Source of the DNA: CAVQBJ01 sp963819075
GTDB lineage: Bacteria > Actinomycetota > Thermoleophilia > Solirubrobacterales > Solirubrobacteraceae
Assembly (NCBI GenBank): GCA_963819075.1
Contig: CAWFUP010000003.1
Span: 248,001-312,000, forward strand
Reading direction: 5' to 3'
DNA length: 64,000 nt
The notes below the pieces were generated by a model that had not been told where the DNA came from, ran no database searches, and saw only the letters and a list, made by a program, of their open reading frames with translations. Positions 1-8,868 of this stretch are shown here, in pieces. The translations under genes were made by a program, and so were the position numbers. Position 1 is the first letter of the stretch, and every line of letters starts with the position of its first letter.

Positions 1-1
1 G

Positions 2-1345
2 ACCCCGGCCGACGGGCTTGTCGCCGGGACGGCGCGGGTCAACGGGGATCTCTTCGGCGACGGGGCGGCCTGCGCGGTGCTGTCCTACGACTACACGGTC
101 CTCGCGGGCACACAGGGACATCGTGGCCATCTGAAGAAGGACCGGCTGTTCGAGCTGATCGAACGCATGCGGCTGCCGACGGTGTTCTTCGCCGAGGGGG
201 GAGGGGGCCGACCGGGCGACACCGACGTCCCGGTCGTGTCGGCGCTCGATGTGCGCGCCTTCGCCCTGTGGGCGCGGCTCTCCGGTCAGGTGCCCCGCAT
301 CGCGATCGTCAAGGGCCGCTGCTTCGCCGGCAACGCGGTGATCGCCGGCTGCTCGGACCTCATCGTGGCCACCGAGGACGCTTCGCTCGGCATGGGCGGC
401 CCGGCGATGATCGCCGGCGGAGGGCTCGGTGACGTGGCACCCGACGACGTCGGGCCGATCGAGATGCAGGCGCCCAACGGCGTGGTCGACGTCGTGGTGA
501 GCGACGAGGCGGAGGCCGTCTCGGTGACCAAGCGGCTGCTCGGGTACTTCCAGGGGACGATCCGCCCGCCGGCGCCGGCGGGCGATCAGGCCGGGCTGCG
601 CGACATCGTGCCCGAGCGCGAGCGGCGAGCGTATGACGTCAGGCCGCTCCTGCGCACGCTCGCCGACGAGGCATCGGTGACGGTACTGCGCGAGCGCTTC
701 GCTCCGGAGATGGTCACCGCGTTCGCTCGCATCGAGGGACGCGCGATCGGCGTGCTCGCGAACAACACGATGCACATGGCCGGTGCGATCACCGCCGACG
801 CCTCGGACAAGGCCGCGCGCTTCCTGCAGCTGTGCGATGCGTTCGCACTACCGGTCGTGTCACTCGTTGACACGCCCGGTTTCATGGTCGGACCGAAGGC
901 CGAGGCCGAGGCGCTCGTGCGGCGTACGTCGCGGATGCTCGTCGCCGGAGCGGCGCTGCGCGTTCCCTTCCTTGCCGTCGTGCTGCGGCGCGGGTACGGG
1001 CTCGGCGCGCAGGCGATGGTCGCCGGCAGCCTGCGCGAGCCGCTGCTGACCGTGGCCTGGCCGAGCGCCCACCTCGGGCCGATGGGGCTCGAGGGCGCGG
1101 TGCGCCTCGGGCTGCGCAAGGAGCTCGAGGCGATCGAGGATGAGGTCGAGCGCGAGCAGCGCGTGCGGGATGTGACCGCCGCGGCGCAGGAGAATGCCAA
1201 GGCCCTCAACGCCGCGCAGCTGTTCGAGATCGACGACGTGATCGATCCGGCGGAGACGCGCGCGCTTCTCGCCGCGACGCTCACCGCCGCGACGCGGGCG
1301 CCAGCGCCGGACGCCGGCGCCCGGCGGTTCGTCGACACCTGGTGA
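2..1345 (+). CDS. acyl-CoA carboxylase, carboxyltransferase (beta) subunit, 5' end missing
   Basis: The reading frame is open from the first bases of the window, and the residues before the first in-window GTG (position 77), such as NGDLFGDGAACAVLSYDYTV, are already family sequence, so the gene starts upstream. About 447 codons are present. The crotonase-like carboxyltransferase fold is seen twice: an N-terminal half with GTQGHRGHLKKDRLFELI and a glycine-rich GGGGRPGD loop, and a C-terminal half with LVDTPGFMVG and a GLGAQAM segment. Family members transfer carboxyl from carboxybiotin to acetyl-, propionyl- or methylcrotonyl-CoA. Substrate cannot be told from this fragment, and no biotin carboxylase gene is visible. 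The gene converges on the fatty-acid hydroxylase gene 10 bases further on. Confidence 0.9.
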   Translation, partial: TPADGLVAGTARVNGDLFGDGAACAVLSYDYTVLAGTQGHRGHLKKDRLFELIERMRLPTVFFAEGGGGRPGDTDVPVVSALDVRAFALWARLSGQVPRIAIVKGRCFAGNAVIAGCSDLIVATEDASLGMGGPAMIAGGGLGDVAPDDVGPIEMQAPNGVVDVVVSDEAEAVSVTKRLLGYFQGTIRPPAPAGDQAGLRDIVPERERRAYDVRPLLRTLADEASVTVLRERFAPEMVTAFARIEGRAIGVLANNTMHMAGAITADASDKAARFLQLCDAFALPVVSLVDTPGFMVGPKAEAEALVRRTSRMLVAGAALRVPFLAVVLRRGYGLGAQAMVAGSLREPLLTVAWPSAHLGPMGLEGAVRLGLRKELEAIEDEVEREQRVRDVTAAAQENAKALNAAQLFEIDDVIDPAETRALLAATLTAATRAPAPDAGARRFVDTW

Positions 1346-1355
1346 CGGCGACGCC

Positions 1356-2075
1356 CTAGTCGGTCTCGACGCCCAGCGTGCGCGCGGTCGGTGACTTCGG
1401 CACGGTGCGCTGATCGGGGTTCGTGCCGAGCACACGGTCACCGAGGTTCGACGTCACGCCCATCCAATAGCCCTCGTGCTTGAAGTGGTGCAGACGGTGA
1501 TTGCGCCATATCCCGCGATACCAGCGCGTCTTCGGCACGTAGGGGGTATGGATCAGGAAGTGCGACCACTCGTAGCGCAACAGGCCGAGGAAGGACAACG
1601 TGACCGCCGTCAGCGCGAGCGGCAGCAGGCTGCCGCCAACGAGCACGACGACCGCCCAGGTGACGAGCGGCACGAGGATCGCAATCTGCACGGTGAAGCT
1701 GACGACCTCGACCGGCTTGAGCAGTACGCGCTCGAGATCGGAGGGCGAGCGGTGATGGTTTCGATGCTGGATGGAGCCGTACAGCTCGATGCGCCGGCCG
1801 AGCACGGTGAGCGGAGGCAGATGCAGGAGGTACTTGTGGATCACCCATTCCACGAAGGGCTGCGCCGCGAGCAGGACGACGAGCGGGATGGCGTCGTGCC
1901 ACGACCACTGGCCGACGTAGATGCGGGCGGCGAGAACGACGACGATCGCCACGACGACCGCGCGCGGGGAGAAGTGACGCCCGAACTCGCGCCAGCACGC
2001 GCCGAGCGCCGTGAGGTCCGAGCGCTTGGACGTGATCGCCGCGTGGTACGCCTCGGGGACGCGATCGCTGCTCAT
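1356..2075 (-). CDS. membrane fatty-acid hydroxylase / sterol desaturase family protein
   Basis: About 239 residues. The histidine boxes of the di-iron fatty-acid hydroxylase superfamily are visible: HKYLLH (HX4H), QHRNHH (HXXHH), and HRLHHFKHE near the C-terminus. Hydrophobic helices lie around residues 37-75 and 115-160. Members oxygenate lipid acyl chains, sterols or carotenoids at the membrane; the substrate is unknown here. The ATG at 2075 is chosen because the in-frame residues further upstream are arginine-rich noise overlapping the GntR gene. It starts only 5 bases after the stop of the FadR-type regulator, so the two are probably one transcript and the regulator may control this enzyme. 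Confidence 0.85.
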   Translation of the reverse strand: MSSDRVPEAYHAAITSKRSDLTALGACWREFGRHFSPRAVVVAIVVVLAARIYVGQWSWHDAIPLVVLLAAQPFVEWVIHKYLLHLPPLTVLGRRIELYGSIQHRNHHRSPSDLERVLLKPVEVVSFTVQIAILVPLVTWAVVVLVGGSLLPLALTAVTLSFLGLLRYEWSHFLIHTPYVPKTRWYRGIWRNHRLHHFKHEGYWMGVTSNLGDRVLGTNPDQRTVPKSPTARTLGVETD

Positions 2076-2079
2076 GGCC

Positions 2080-2811
2080 CTACGCCGTCGCCGCCGTCGA
2101 AGGACTGGTGAGCGCGGCCACCAGCTCGCGCGCCGGCGTGAGTGCCGCGCGCGCCGTCGTGGCGGCGGCATCGGCGTCGCCGGCCGCGATCGCGGCCGCG
2201 ATTGGACGCCGGTGATCGCCAAGTGCGAGCTCGTCCTGCAGCCAGGGGACGCTCAGCTCGGGGACCGCGTGAACGGCACGGATGAGGCTGTTGAAAGCCA
2301 GCTGATAGGCGAGGTTGCCGGCTCCATCGAGGATGCGCTGCCAGAAGCGCTGATCGAGCGCGAGCAGCTCCGGACCGGGCGTCGCCACGGCGAGCTGCTC
2401 GGCGATCTCGGGGAGGTCGCGGCGCACGTCGTCAGCGGCGCGCTGCGCGCACAGCCGGGCGAGGTCGGTGCCGATCCCCGCGCGCATCTCGAGCGCGGCG
2501 CCGAGGAGCGGCAGCAACGCCTCGACCGCCTCGGGGTGCTCGGCGACGACGGCCAGCAGGTCGAGGCCGGCGGTGCGCCGGAAGTCGAGAACCTTCGTGC
2601 CGCCACCCTGGACGACGCGGACGAGGCCGACCTGCTCGAGGCGCTTGATCGCCTCGCGCACGACGTGGCGATTAACGGCGAACACCCCACTGAGCGTGCG
2701 CTCGGACGGAACCGTCGTGCCGGCCGGGTAGCGCCCGCTGACGATCTCGGAGGTGAGCTGCTCGAAGACCTTGTCGGCCAGCGAGGTGTTCTCGACGGAG
2801 CGCAGGGCCAC
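2080..2811 (-). CDS. FadR-type GntR transcriptional regulator
   Basis: About 243 residues. An N-terminal winged helix-turn-helix (roughly residues 10-75, with YPAGTTVPSERTLSGVF and NRHVVREAIKRLEQVGLV) is followed by an all-helical FCD-type effector domain. The start is placed at GTG 2811. An in-frame TTG at 2838 lies inside the operator-like sequence and adds residues that do not fit the family, while AGGGTG sits at normal spacing before the GTG. The family binds acyl-CoA or small organic acids and represses neighbouring genes. The downstream hydroxylase gene (5-base gap) is the obvious target, and the palindrome just upstream suggests autoregulation. Confidence 0.85.
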   Translation of the reverse strand: MALRSVENTSLADKVFEQLTSEIVSGRYPAGTTVPSERTLSGVFAVNRHVVREAIKRLEQVGLVRVVQGGGTKVLDFRRTAGLDLLAVVAEHPEAVEALLPLLGAALEMRAGIGTDLARLCAQRAADDVRRDLPEIAEQLAVATPGPELLALDQRFWQRILDGAGNLAYQLAFNSLIRAVHAVPELSVPWLQDELALGDHRRPIAAAIAAGDADAAATTARAALTPARELVAALTSPSTAATA

Positions 2812-2829
2812 GAGGTGACACCCTAACAG

Positions 2830-2850
2830 CTGGTCCAACCACTGGTCCAG
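2830..2850. promoter_or_regulatory. FadR-like operator upstream of the GntR gene
   Basis: The sequence contains TGGTCCAACCA (2831-2841), a TGGT-N3-ACCA palindrome like those bound by FadR-subfamily GntR proteins. A second TGGTCCAG half-site follows directly (2843-2850). It lies about 20-40 bases upstream of the chosen GTG start. Assignment as an operator is inference from consensus and position. Confidence 0.55.
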
Positions 2851-2908
2851 TCGACCCGGGCAAGCACCGATCCGGCACGCGCCGAGCTCGGTACGGCGGG
2901 CTCGCCGC

Positions 2909-4561
2909 TTACGCGGCGAGGAGGTCGCGGCGCTCGAACAGGCCGATGGCCGCGAGGGCAGCGGCGACGCCGATCGCGGTCATCGCCAGCGCCGCCCCGG
3001 CATCGAACGGCTGCACGGGGACGAGACCGACGTGGGCGAACGGCGTCAGGTCGACGAGCCACTTCGGTACACCGAGCAGCGAGCCCGTCAGGTCCCATAG
3101 GAATCCGACCATGACGAGGCCGTAGGCCAGGCCGGCGCTCGCGCGCGGCACCACGGCGTAGCCAAGCGCCGCCAGGCCGAGGAACACGAGCGCGACCGGC
3201 AGGCAGTTGGCGCCGGCTTCGAGCATCTTGGCCAGGGAGATGCTGACGCCCTGCGACGTGGCGCCGGCCCAGCTCAAGGTCCCGGCCAGCAGGGCGATCG
3301 CCGCGGCCCCGGCGACCGCGAGCAGGAGCCGCCCGGCGAGCCAGCGGCGTCGGCTGACGGGCAGGGCGAGCAGTGTTTCGAGCTGCTGATCGGCCTCCTC
3401 GTGCCGGGCGGCGGCGACCTGCGCGCAGCAGAACAGGCTGACGACGAGGATGAAGAAGATGAATACGAAGGCCAGGTAGCCGCTCGGCGTCAGGATCGAC
3501 CCCGAGCCGAGCTTGGCGATCTCGCGCTGGAGGCTCACGGAGATCCCCGCCGAGGAGACGCTCGTCGAAACCATGCCGAGGATGACGGCGAACGCGCCGA
3601 CGCTGCCGACCCAGACCGCGAAGCTGCCGAGCTCGGCGCGCAGTGCCAGGGCGGTCGGCGAGGACAGCAGGCGCCGTCGCGGCGCAGCGGTGTCGCGCGC
3701 CGGGAGCAGGCCGGTGCCGATATCACGACGCGCGAAGAGTCTCGCGCTCACCGTGAGCAGCACCGCGGTGGCCATCATCGGCAGCAGCAGGACCGCAGGA
3801 CGCGCGCCGGTGAATGGACGCAGCAGCTCTGCCCAGCCGAGCGGTGTTGCCCAACGCAGCCAGGTTGCTCCGCTCGACGTGTCGGCGACGACGCGCAGCA
3901 GCCAGAACAGCGCGACAACCGCGCTGCCGAGCTGGAGCGCAGCGCGGCGCGACGGTGCGAGCTGGCTGACGACGGCGCCGACCCCTACGCACACCGGCAC
4001 GATCGAGGTCGTCGCCAGGGCGAGGTAGGCCGAGCCGCGGGCCGGCAGGCCGCCGGCGACGTACCCGGCGAACTCGGCGGTCCACAGGATCACGACGCCG
4101 GTGGCGATCGCTAGGAGCGCCGAGCCGTACGCGGTGCCTCGGGACACCACGCCGGCGAGCACGAGCTCGGCGCGTCCCGCGTCCTCTTCTGTTCGCAGCG
4201 CGCGCACCGCGGCGAGCACGCCGAACGCCGCCGCCGCGATCGCGAGCGTGCCGCCGACCCGCCATGCGCTGTAGCCGCTGACCGTCACGGGGTCGTACGG
4301 GTAGCCGTAGAACAGCCGCAGCGCGTCGTTGTTGGCGAAGCTGTGGGCGAACGCGACGCGGTCGGCGATGGTCGGATAGGCGTGCCGGTAGCCGACCGGC
4401 TGGATGTACGCGTAGATCGCGAAGAGGTACGCGAAGGTGATCGTGCGCGTGCGGCCGTCCCGAAACGCCCGCCGGGCCAGGGCCGGCCAAGCCCGGGTGC
4501 GCCCTCGTCCGCCCGCGCCGTCTGAGCTCGGCGGCCGGCGCGCGATCGATCGAGTGAGCAT
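2909..4561 (-). CDS. ABC-2 type exporter permease (duplicated 6-TM architecture)
   Basis: About 550 residues with many hydrophobic segments in two similar halves (roughly residues 30-265 and 290-545), the layout of large actinobacterial ABC exporter permeases such as those annotated for polyketide/antibiotic export. The second half carries RHEEADQQLETLLALPVSRR, the amphipathic stretch typical of ABC-2 membrane proteins. ATG 4561 is preferred over TTG 4570. The partner ATPase is not adjacent: the flanking genes are a GntR regulator (upstream operator, head-on side) and a CMD-family protein. The ATPase must therefore lie elsewhere or the gene is orphaned. Exported substrate unknown. Confidence 0.8.
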   Translation of the reverse strand: MLTRSIARRPPSSDGAGGRGRTRAWPALARRAFRDGRTRTITFAYLFAIYAYIQPVGYRHAYPTIADRVAFAHSFANNDALRLFYGYPYDPVTVSGYSAWRVGGTLAIAAAAFGVLAAVRALRTEEDAGRAELVLAGVVSRGTAYGSALLAIATGVVILWTAEFAGYVAGGLPARGSAYLALATTSIVPVCVGVGAVVSQLAPSRRAALQLGSAVVALFWLLRVVADTSSGATWLRWATPLGWAELLRPFTGARPAVLLLPMMATAVLLTVSARLFARRDIGTGLLPARDTAAPRRRLLSSPTALALRAELGSFAVWVGSVGAFAVILGMVSTSVSSAGISVSLQREIAKLGSGSILTPSGYLAFVFIFFILVVSLFCCAQVAAARHEEADQQLETLLALPVSRRRWLAGRLLLAVAGAAAIALLAGTLSWAGATSQGVSISLAKMLEAGANCLPVALVFLGLAALGYAVVPRASAGLAYGLVMVGFLWDLTGSLLGVPKWLVDLTPFAHVGLVPVQPFDAGAALAMTAIGVAAALAAIGLFERRDLLAA

Positions 4562-4642
4562 GGCCGTCAACGCCCCGGGGACGCTACCGCGTGCCGTGGT
4601 TTCGCTGCGACCGGCGCTGGGCGCCTGAGTCGCCGGGGGCGA

Positions 4643-4969
4643 CTATTCCTCGAGCTCGCCGAGCTCGGCGAGCTCGAGCTTCAGCCCCATCGCCCTGACG
4701 AGCTTGCCCACGGCCGAGACCACCCGCGTCGTGCCGACGATCGAGGCGATACCGGCGAGGACGCCCTGAACCTGATCCTCCGTGACGCCCATCTCGCCGG
4801 CGGCCCCGAGGTTCATCAGATACGACGCCGGTGGGGCGTCGACCGCCACGAGCGCGGCGATGCGAACGAGCATCAGCGTCTCGTCGTCCAGGCTCGAGGC
4901 CTCGAGCGAGCCCGCCGTCATTCCGACGAGCAGGTCGAGGATCGGCCGTTCCGCGGACTCGGCTGCCAT
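4643..4969 (-). CDS. carboxymuconolactone decarboxylase (CMD)-like small protein
   Basis: About 108 residues, all-helical. The CMD/AhpD signature region is present in the form DDETLMLVRIAALVAVDAPP followed by SYLMNLGAAGEMGVTEDQV. The CxxC of peroxidase-active AhpD members is absent, so it is not a redox-active AhpD. Family members form small oligomeric bundles, many of unknown function. It sits alone between the ABC permease and a holin-like protein, both on the same strand. Confidence 0.75.
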   Translation of the reverse strand: MAAESAERPILDLLVGMTAGSLEASSLDDETLMLVRIAALVAVDAPPASYLMNLGAAGEMGVTEDQVQGVLAGIASIVGTTRVVSAVGKLVRAMGLKLELAELGELEE

Positions 4970-5065
4970 GGCTGTCGTCTCCTTTGTCTCTGGGCTGGGC
5001 TCGAAGCCTGCACCGGCCCGTCTGGACCGTCATCACCCAATCTGGATGACGGTGCGGCGCGTCGG

Positions 5066-5461
5066 CTACGGCTGGTCGATCACGTGGACCTCGACGCGCC
5101 GGCGCTCGGTGCCCGGCCGTCCGAACGAGAGATTGAGCACGCCGTTCACCGTGCTGACGATGATCGCCGCGAGTGCGGCCCACCAGAAGCTCGCGATCGT
5201 GAACGACGAGACGATCCAGTGCGTCAGGTAAAGCATGAAGACGTTGATGAGGAAGTAGAAGATCCCGAGCGTGACGACGATGAATGGGATCGAGAGGATC
5301 GTCAGCAGCGGCTTCAGGAAGATGTTGGCGAGTGTGAACACGAGCGCCGCCAACAGCAACGCCCACCAGTCGTTGCCGTAGCTGAGGCCGGACAGGAGCC
5401 ACGTCGCAACGAACAGGGCGACGGTGTTGAAGCCCCAGGTGATCGCCAGCCGCCGAGCCAT
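5066..5461 (-). CDS. 4-TM phage-holin superfamily membrane protein
   Basis: About 131 residues with four hydrophobic segments (near residues 5-25, 30-50, 55-85 and 90-112). The segment LANIFLKPLLTILSIPFIVVTLGIF is the recognisable signature of the chromosomal phage-holin-superfamily membrane proteins widespread in actinobacteria and cyanobacteria. The ATG at 5461 starts the conserved part; longer in-frame extension upstream is Arg/Pro-rich noise. No phage genes are nearby, so despite the name it is a housekeeping membrane protein of unknown role. Confidence 0.8.
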   Translation of the reverse strand: MARRLAITWGFNTVALFVATWLLSGLSYGNDWWALLLAALVFTLANIFLKPLLTILSIPFIVVTLGIFYFLINVFMLYLTHWIVSSFTIASFWWAALAAIIVSTVNGVLNLSFGRPGTERRRVEVHVIDQP

Positions 5462-5712
5462 CGGCCCACACACTAGCGTTCGCACGGCGGCAGGCCGCAG
5501 GTCATCCCGATCGGGTGATGCGACGCGCGGGAGGTCGCAGTGATACTGCTGCCGGCGACGTCCGAGCGGGCGCGCCGCGACGCGACCAGGGAGGCCACTT
5601 TGGCGACGACGAGCACCGAGGGCGCGGGCGGCGCGCCGGCGAAGGTGGGCAACTAGCCCGATGATTGCGGCGCGGCCTACGCGGCTTGCCAGGCGAATCG
5701 GAGCCCATCGGC

Positions 5713-7098
5713 ATGGCTGACGCGCCCCCATCGGCAGATCAGGTCCGTTCGTTGGTCGCCAGTCGGCGCTTCCTGGTGCTGCTGGCGCTGGCCGCGATCG
5801 TGGGTGTCGCGGTGTCCCTGGCCACGTGGTGCTTCCTCGAGCTCGTCTACCAGATCCAGCAGGGTGTCTACGTACACCTCCCGAGCGATCTCGGCTATCA
5901 CCACGGGGCGCCGGAGTGGTGGTCGCTGCCGTTTCTGGCCATCGCCGGGGTGATCGCTGCGCTGGCGATCACCCGGCTCCCCGGCGAGGGCGGACACATC
6001 CCTGCGCAGGGCCTGAAGGTCGGCGGTGGCCCGACGCTGCCGATCCAACTGCCGGGCATCCTGCTCGCGGCCATCGCCACGATCGGGGTGGGAATCGTGC
6101 TGGGCCCCGAGGCCCCGCTCATCGCCCTGGGCTCGGGCCTGGGCGTCGCGGCGATCAGGCTCTCGCGTCGCGACGTACCGCCGCAGGCACTCATGGTGAT
6201 CGCGGCAGCGGGAAGCTTCGCGGCGATGTCGTTCATCTTCAACTCGCCGCTGATCGCCGCCGTGATCCTCATCGAGGCAGCGGGGCTGGGCGGCCCGATG
6301 CTTCCGCTCATCCTCGTGCCCGGCCTGCTCGCCGCCGGGATCGGCTCGCTCGTCTCCATCGGCATGGGGTCGCTCACCGGACTGAGCACGAGCGCCTACG
6401 CGCTTGGGCCGCTATCGGTGCCCCATTTCGCGCGGCCGGATATCGCCGAGTTCGGCTGGACGATCGCGCTCGCGGCGGCCATCGCCGTCGTCGCGGCGGT
6501 GATCGTTCGAGGCGGACGAGCGACCGAGCGGGTGGTGACGTCGCGACAGTTGTTGCTCTTGCCGGTGATCGGGCTCATCGTCGGGGGCCTGGCGATCGCC
6601 TTCTCACAGGCCAGCGGCAAGGGCTTCAACGAGGTCCTGTTCTCGGGTCAGAGCGCGCTTCCCGGGCTGGTCTCCGGCGCGGGGACGTGGTCGCTCTCGG
6701 CGCTCGCGCTGCTGATCGTCTTCAAGGGCCTTGCCTACAGCCTCTCGCTCGGCAGCTTCCGGGGCGGCCCCACCTTCCCGGCGATGTTCCTTGGCGCCGC
6801 CGCCGGCATCCTGGCGTCGCATCTGCCCGGGTTCTCGCTCACGCCGGGCGTGGGCGTGGGCATCGCCGCCGGGACCGTGGCGATCCTCAGGCTGCCGCTT
6901 GCGGCCGTCGTCATCGGCACGCTGCTGACCATCAAGGCGGGCCCGGGAGCCGAACCGCTGATCATCGTCGGGGTTGTCGTCGCCTATGTGGTGACTACCG
7001 TGCTGGCCAAGCCTCCGACCGCAGCGCCGACCGGCGCGAACGGCAGCGAGACCGAAGCTGCGGGCGCACCCGTCGTCGCAGCGCCAAGCCCGGGCTGA
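5713..7098 (+). CDS. ClC family chloride channel / H+-Cl- exchanger-like protein
   Basis: About 461 residues with 10-12 hydrophobic helices. ClC filter segments are recognisable: GEGGHIP (for GSGIP), GPEAP (for GREGP, keeping the gating glutamate), and GGPTFPAMF (for GxFxP). In the segment NSPLIAAVILIEAAG, aligning with the E. coli NAPLAGILFIIEEM region puts an alanine where the internal proton glutamate (E203) is expected, which would favour a channel-like or uncoupled protein. ATG 5713 gives the normal N-terminus. The C-terminal ~25 residues are an Ala/Pro-rich tail without CBS domains. Confidence 0.9.
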   Translation: MADAPPSADQVRSLVASRRFLVLLALAAIVGVAVSLATWCFLELVYQIQQGVYVHLPSDLGYHHGAPEWWSLPFLAIAGVIAALAITRLPGEGGHIPAQGLKVGGGPTLPIQLPGILLAAIATIGVGIVLGPEAPLIALGSGLGVAAIRLSRRDVPPQALMVIAAAGSFAAMSFIFNSPLIAAVILIEAAGLGGPMLPLILVPGLLAAGIGSLVSIGMGSLTGLSTSAYALGPLSVPHFARPDIAEFGWTIALAAAIAVVAAVIVRGGRATERVVTSRQLLLLPVIGLIVGGLAIAFSQASGKGFNEVLFSGQSALPGLVSGAGTWSLSALALLIVFKGLAYSLSLGSFRGGPTFPAMFLGAAAGILASHLPGFSLTPGVGVGIAAGTVAILRLPLAAVVIGTLLTIKAGPGAEPLIIVGVVVAYVVTTVLAKPPTAAPTGANGSETEAAGAPVVAAPSPG

Positions 7099-7112
7099 GC
7101 GCCGATCGAGAG

Positions 7113-7997
7113 TCAGCGCCCGGCCGTCAGGCTGGCGCTCATCTTGATCGCGCGGACCGCGCCGCTCGCCCCGGCCTGCAGGCTGAAGCCGACGACGAGG
7201 AGCACGACGCCGGGGTACCGCAGCACCGACGAGCCGAGCATGAGGATCCCGAGTCGCCCGAGGAGGTAGGGCGGTGTGCAGACGGTGACGCTGAGCGCCC
7301 CGCTGACCGCCGTCGCCGCCAGCTTGTCGCGCGGCGAGCCCTTCGTCTTCGCCCCGCTCAGGCGCGCGGGCACGGCCACGTAGGCGACCATCATGACGCC
7401 GATGACGATGCTGAGCGAGAGCGTGAACCAGGGGCGCCCGTAGCGGGTGAAGACGGTGGTCGACAGCGCGAGCAGCAGGCCGATGATCGCGCCGATGGTC
7501 AAGGTGGGGAGGAGATCGCCACGGGCCCGGTCGTAGCCGGCGCGGATGTGCGGCGGCCCGGGCTGGGCGATCGCCTGCGCGAAGACGGCATTCAGGAAGA
7601 AGCACGCCGCCGTGATGGCCATGATCGCCAGGACGATCGGGATCAGGATCGGGCCCTCCAGCGCATGGAAGCTCTTGCCGTGGAGGACGTGCGCCTTGAA
7701 GTCGTACATCGCGAGCCAGATCCAGGCGGCGGGGAGCATCTCGATGAGCAACAGGCGCCAGTTGGAGACGAGCATGCGGACGCCACGGAACAGCAGCACG
7801 AACGCGCCCACGACGAAGGCGAGCGGCGCAAGCCAGCGGCGCGTCTGGCTCAACCGCAGGACGGCCTCTTCGACCTGGTCCTCGTCGTTGGACTCGATCG
7901 CGTGCAGGAACGCGCTCCAGCGTGCCGACACCGCGGCGATTCGCGTCCGCAGGCGTCCTGGCGGTCGTTCGCTGGGGCTCGATCTCGTCCGCCGCAC
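7113..7997 (-). CDS. multi-pass membrane protein of unknown function
   Basis: About 294 residues, starting with GTG. After a ~50-residue charged N-terminus (with SNDEDQVEEAVLRLSQTRRW) there are about six or seven hydrophobic stretches, around residues 60-78, 85-100, 118-140, 168-185, 195-215 and 240-275. No motif that I can assign. It converges on the ClC gene with 14 bases between the stops. Confidence 0.6.
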   Translation of the reverse strand: MRRTRSSPSERPPGRLRTRIAAVSARWSAFLHAIESNDEDQVEEAVLRLSQTRRWLAPLAFVVGAFVLLFRGVRMLVSNWRLLLIEMLPAAWIWLAMYDFKAHVLHGKSFHALEGPILIPIVLAIMAITAACFFLNAVFAQAIAQPGPPHIRAGYDRARGDLLPTLTIGAIIGLLLALSTTVFTRYGRPWFTLSLSIVIGVMMVAYVAVPARLSGAKTKGSPRDKLAATAVSGALSVTVCTPPYLLGRLGILMLGSSVLRYPGVVLLVVGFSLQAGASGAVRAIKMSASLTAGR

Positions 7998-8121
7998 CGC
8001 AGCGGCAAGCTATCGGGTGGCGGGCCGCTCGCGGAGCGCGGCTGCCGACCTGGCGGCGCATCCAAGCGAACACACGGGAGAACCCGGATGGCCGCGACGG
8101 CCCCGAGTGCTCAAATGGGCG

Positions 8122-8475
8122 ATGGAGCCAGCCCCGATGGGTCCCCCCGTCATCGACAAGCCGGAACGACGCCGCCAGCGACGCGCGACGGTGCAGTTCG
8201 CAGTCACGCTGTCCCGCCCGCATGGCGGTCCCATCCCTGGCCGCACGCTCGACCTCGGGCTGGACGGAACCCGAGTGATCACCCGCCGACCCCTACGCGT
8301 CGACGAGTTGCTGCAGTTCGATCTCTCGCTCGGCGAGGCGGGATCGGAGGTTCACGGCCGAGCGCGAGTGCTGCGCCAGCACTCTCCGAGCGCCTACGCG
8401 CTGCGCTTCGAGGACGTCGCCGGCGCTGGCGCTCAGGCGCTCGAGCGACTCGTCGCGGGCGTGCGCACACCATGA
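8122..8475 (+). CDS. PilZ-domain protein
   Basis: About 117 residues. The PilZ c-di-GMP signature is present: an arginine cluster ERRRQRRATVQF for RxxxR, followed about 20 residues later by DLGLDGTRV for the (D/N)xSxxG element, with Leu replacing the usual Ser. The remaining beta-barrel fits the family length. It probably acts as a cytosolic c-di-GMP receptor, which fits three GGDEF proteins elsewhere in the window. ATG 8122 is chosen; GTG 8107 or ATG 8137 are possible. Confidence 0.75.
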   Translation: MEPAPMGPPVIDKPERRRQRRATVQFAVTLSRPHGGPIPGRTLDLGLDGTRVITRRPLRVDELLQFDLSLGEAGSEVHGRARVLRQHSPSAYALRFEDVAGAGAQALERLVAGVRTP

Positions 8476-8589
8476 GCTCAGGCGCGCGTTCGCCGCGGTG
8501 ACATACCGCCCGTGCTGGCCCGATAGCCTTGCGGGCCCGCTCGAGGTGCGGGCGTCCGCCACCGTCGAAGAGAGGAGCGCTACAGGCTC

Positions 8590-8868
8590 ATGTGCTTGGC
8601 GATACCTGGACAGGTAGTGGAGCTCGTCGACGCCGCCAACCAGATCGCCAGGGTCGACGTCGTGGGCGTGCGCCGCAACATCAACGTGAGCCTGCTCGCC
8701 GACGAGGACGGCGGCGCTCAGCCCGGTGACTGGGTGCTCATCCACGTCGGCTTCGCGTTGTCGCGGGTCGACGAGGAGGAGGCGCTGGCCACGCTGCGGC
8801 TGCTCGCGCAGATGGGCGCCGAGTACGAGCAGGAGCTCGAGGAGCTGAAGGCAAGCGTGATCGAGTGA
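8590..8868 (+). CDS. hypC: HypC, [NiFe]-hydrogenase maturation chaperone
   Basis: 92 residues beginning MCLAIPGQVVEL, the invariant HypC N-terminus with the Cys directly after Met. HypC binds HypD and the hydrogenase large-subunit precursor and carries the Fe(CN)2CO moiety. GDWVLIHVGFALSRVDEEEA is the conserved C-terminal motif. It is the first gene of the hyp operon; the promoter must lie in the ~110 bases after the PilZ gene. It overlaps the next gene by 4 bases. Confidence 0.97.
   Translation: MCLAIPGQVVELVDAANQIARVDVVGVRRNINVSLLADEDGGAQPGDWVLIHVGFALSRVDEEEALATLRLLAQMGAEYEQELEELKASVIE

Noticed and set aside
5066..5461. Prophage remnant because of the holin-like protein
   Set aside because: Chromosomal 4-TM holin-superfamily proteins are common without phage, and no other phage gene is near.
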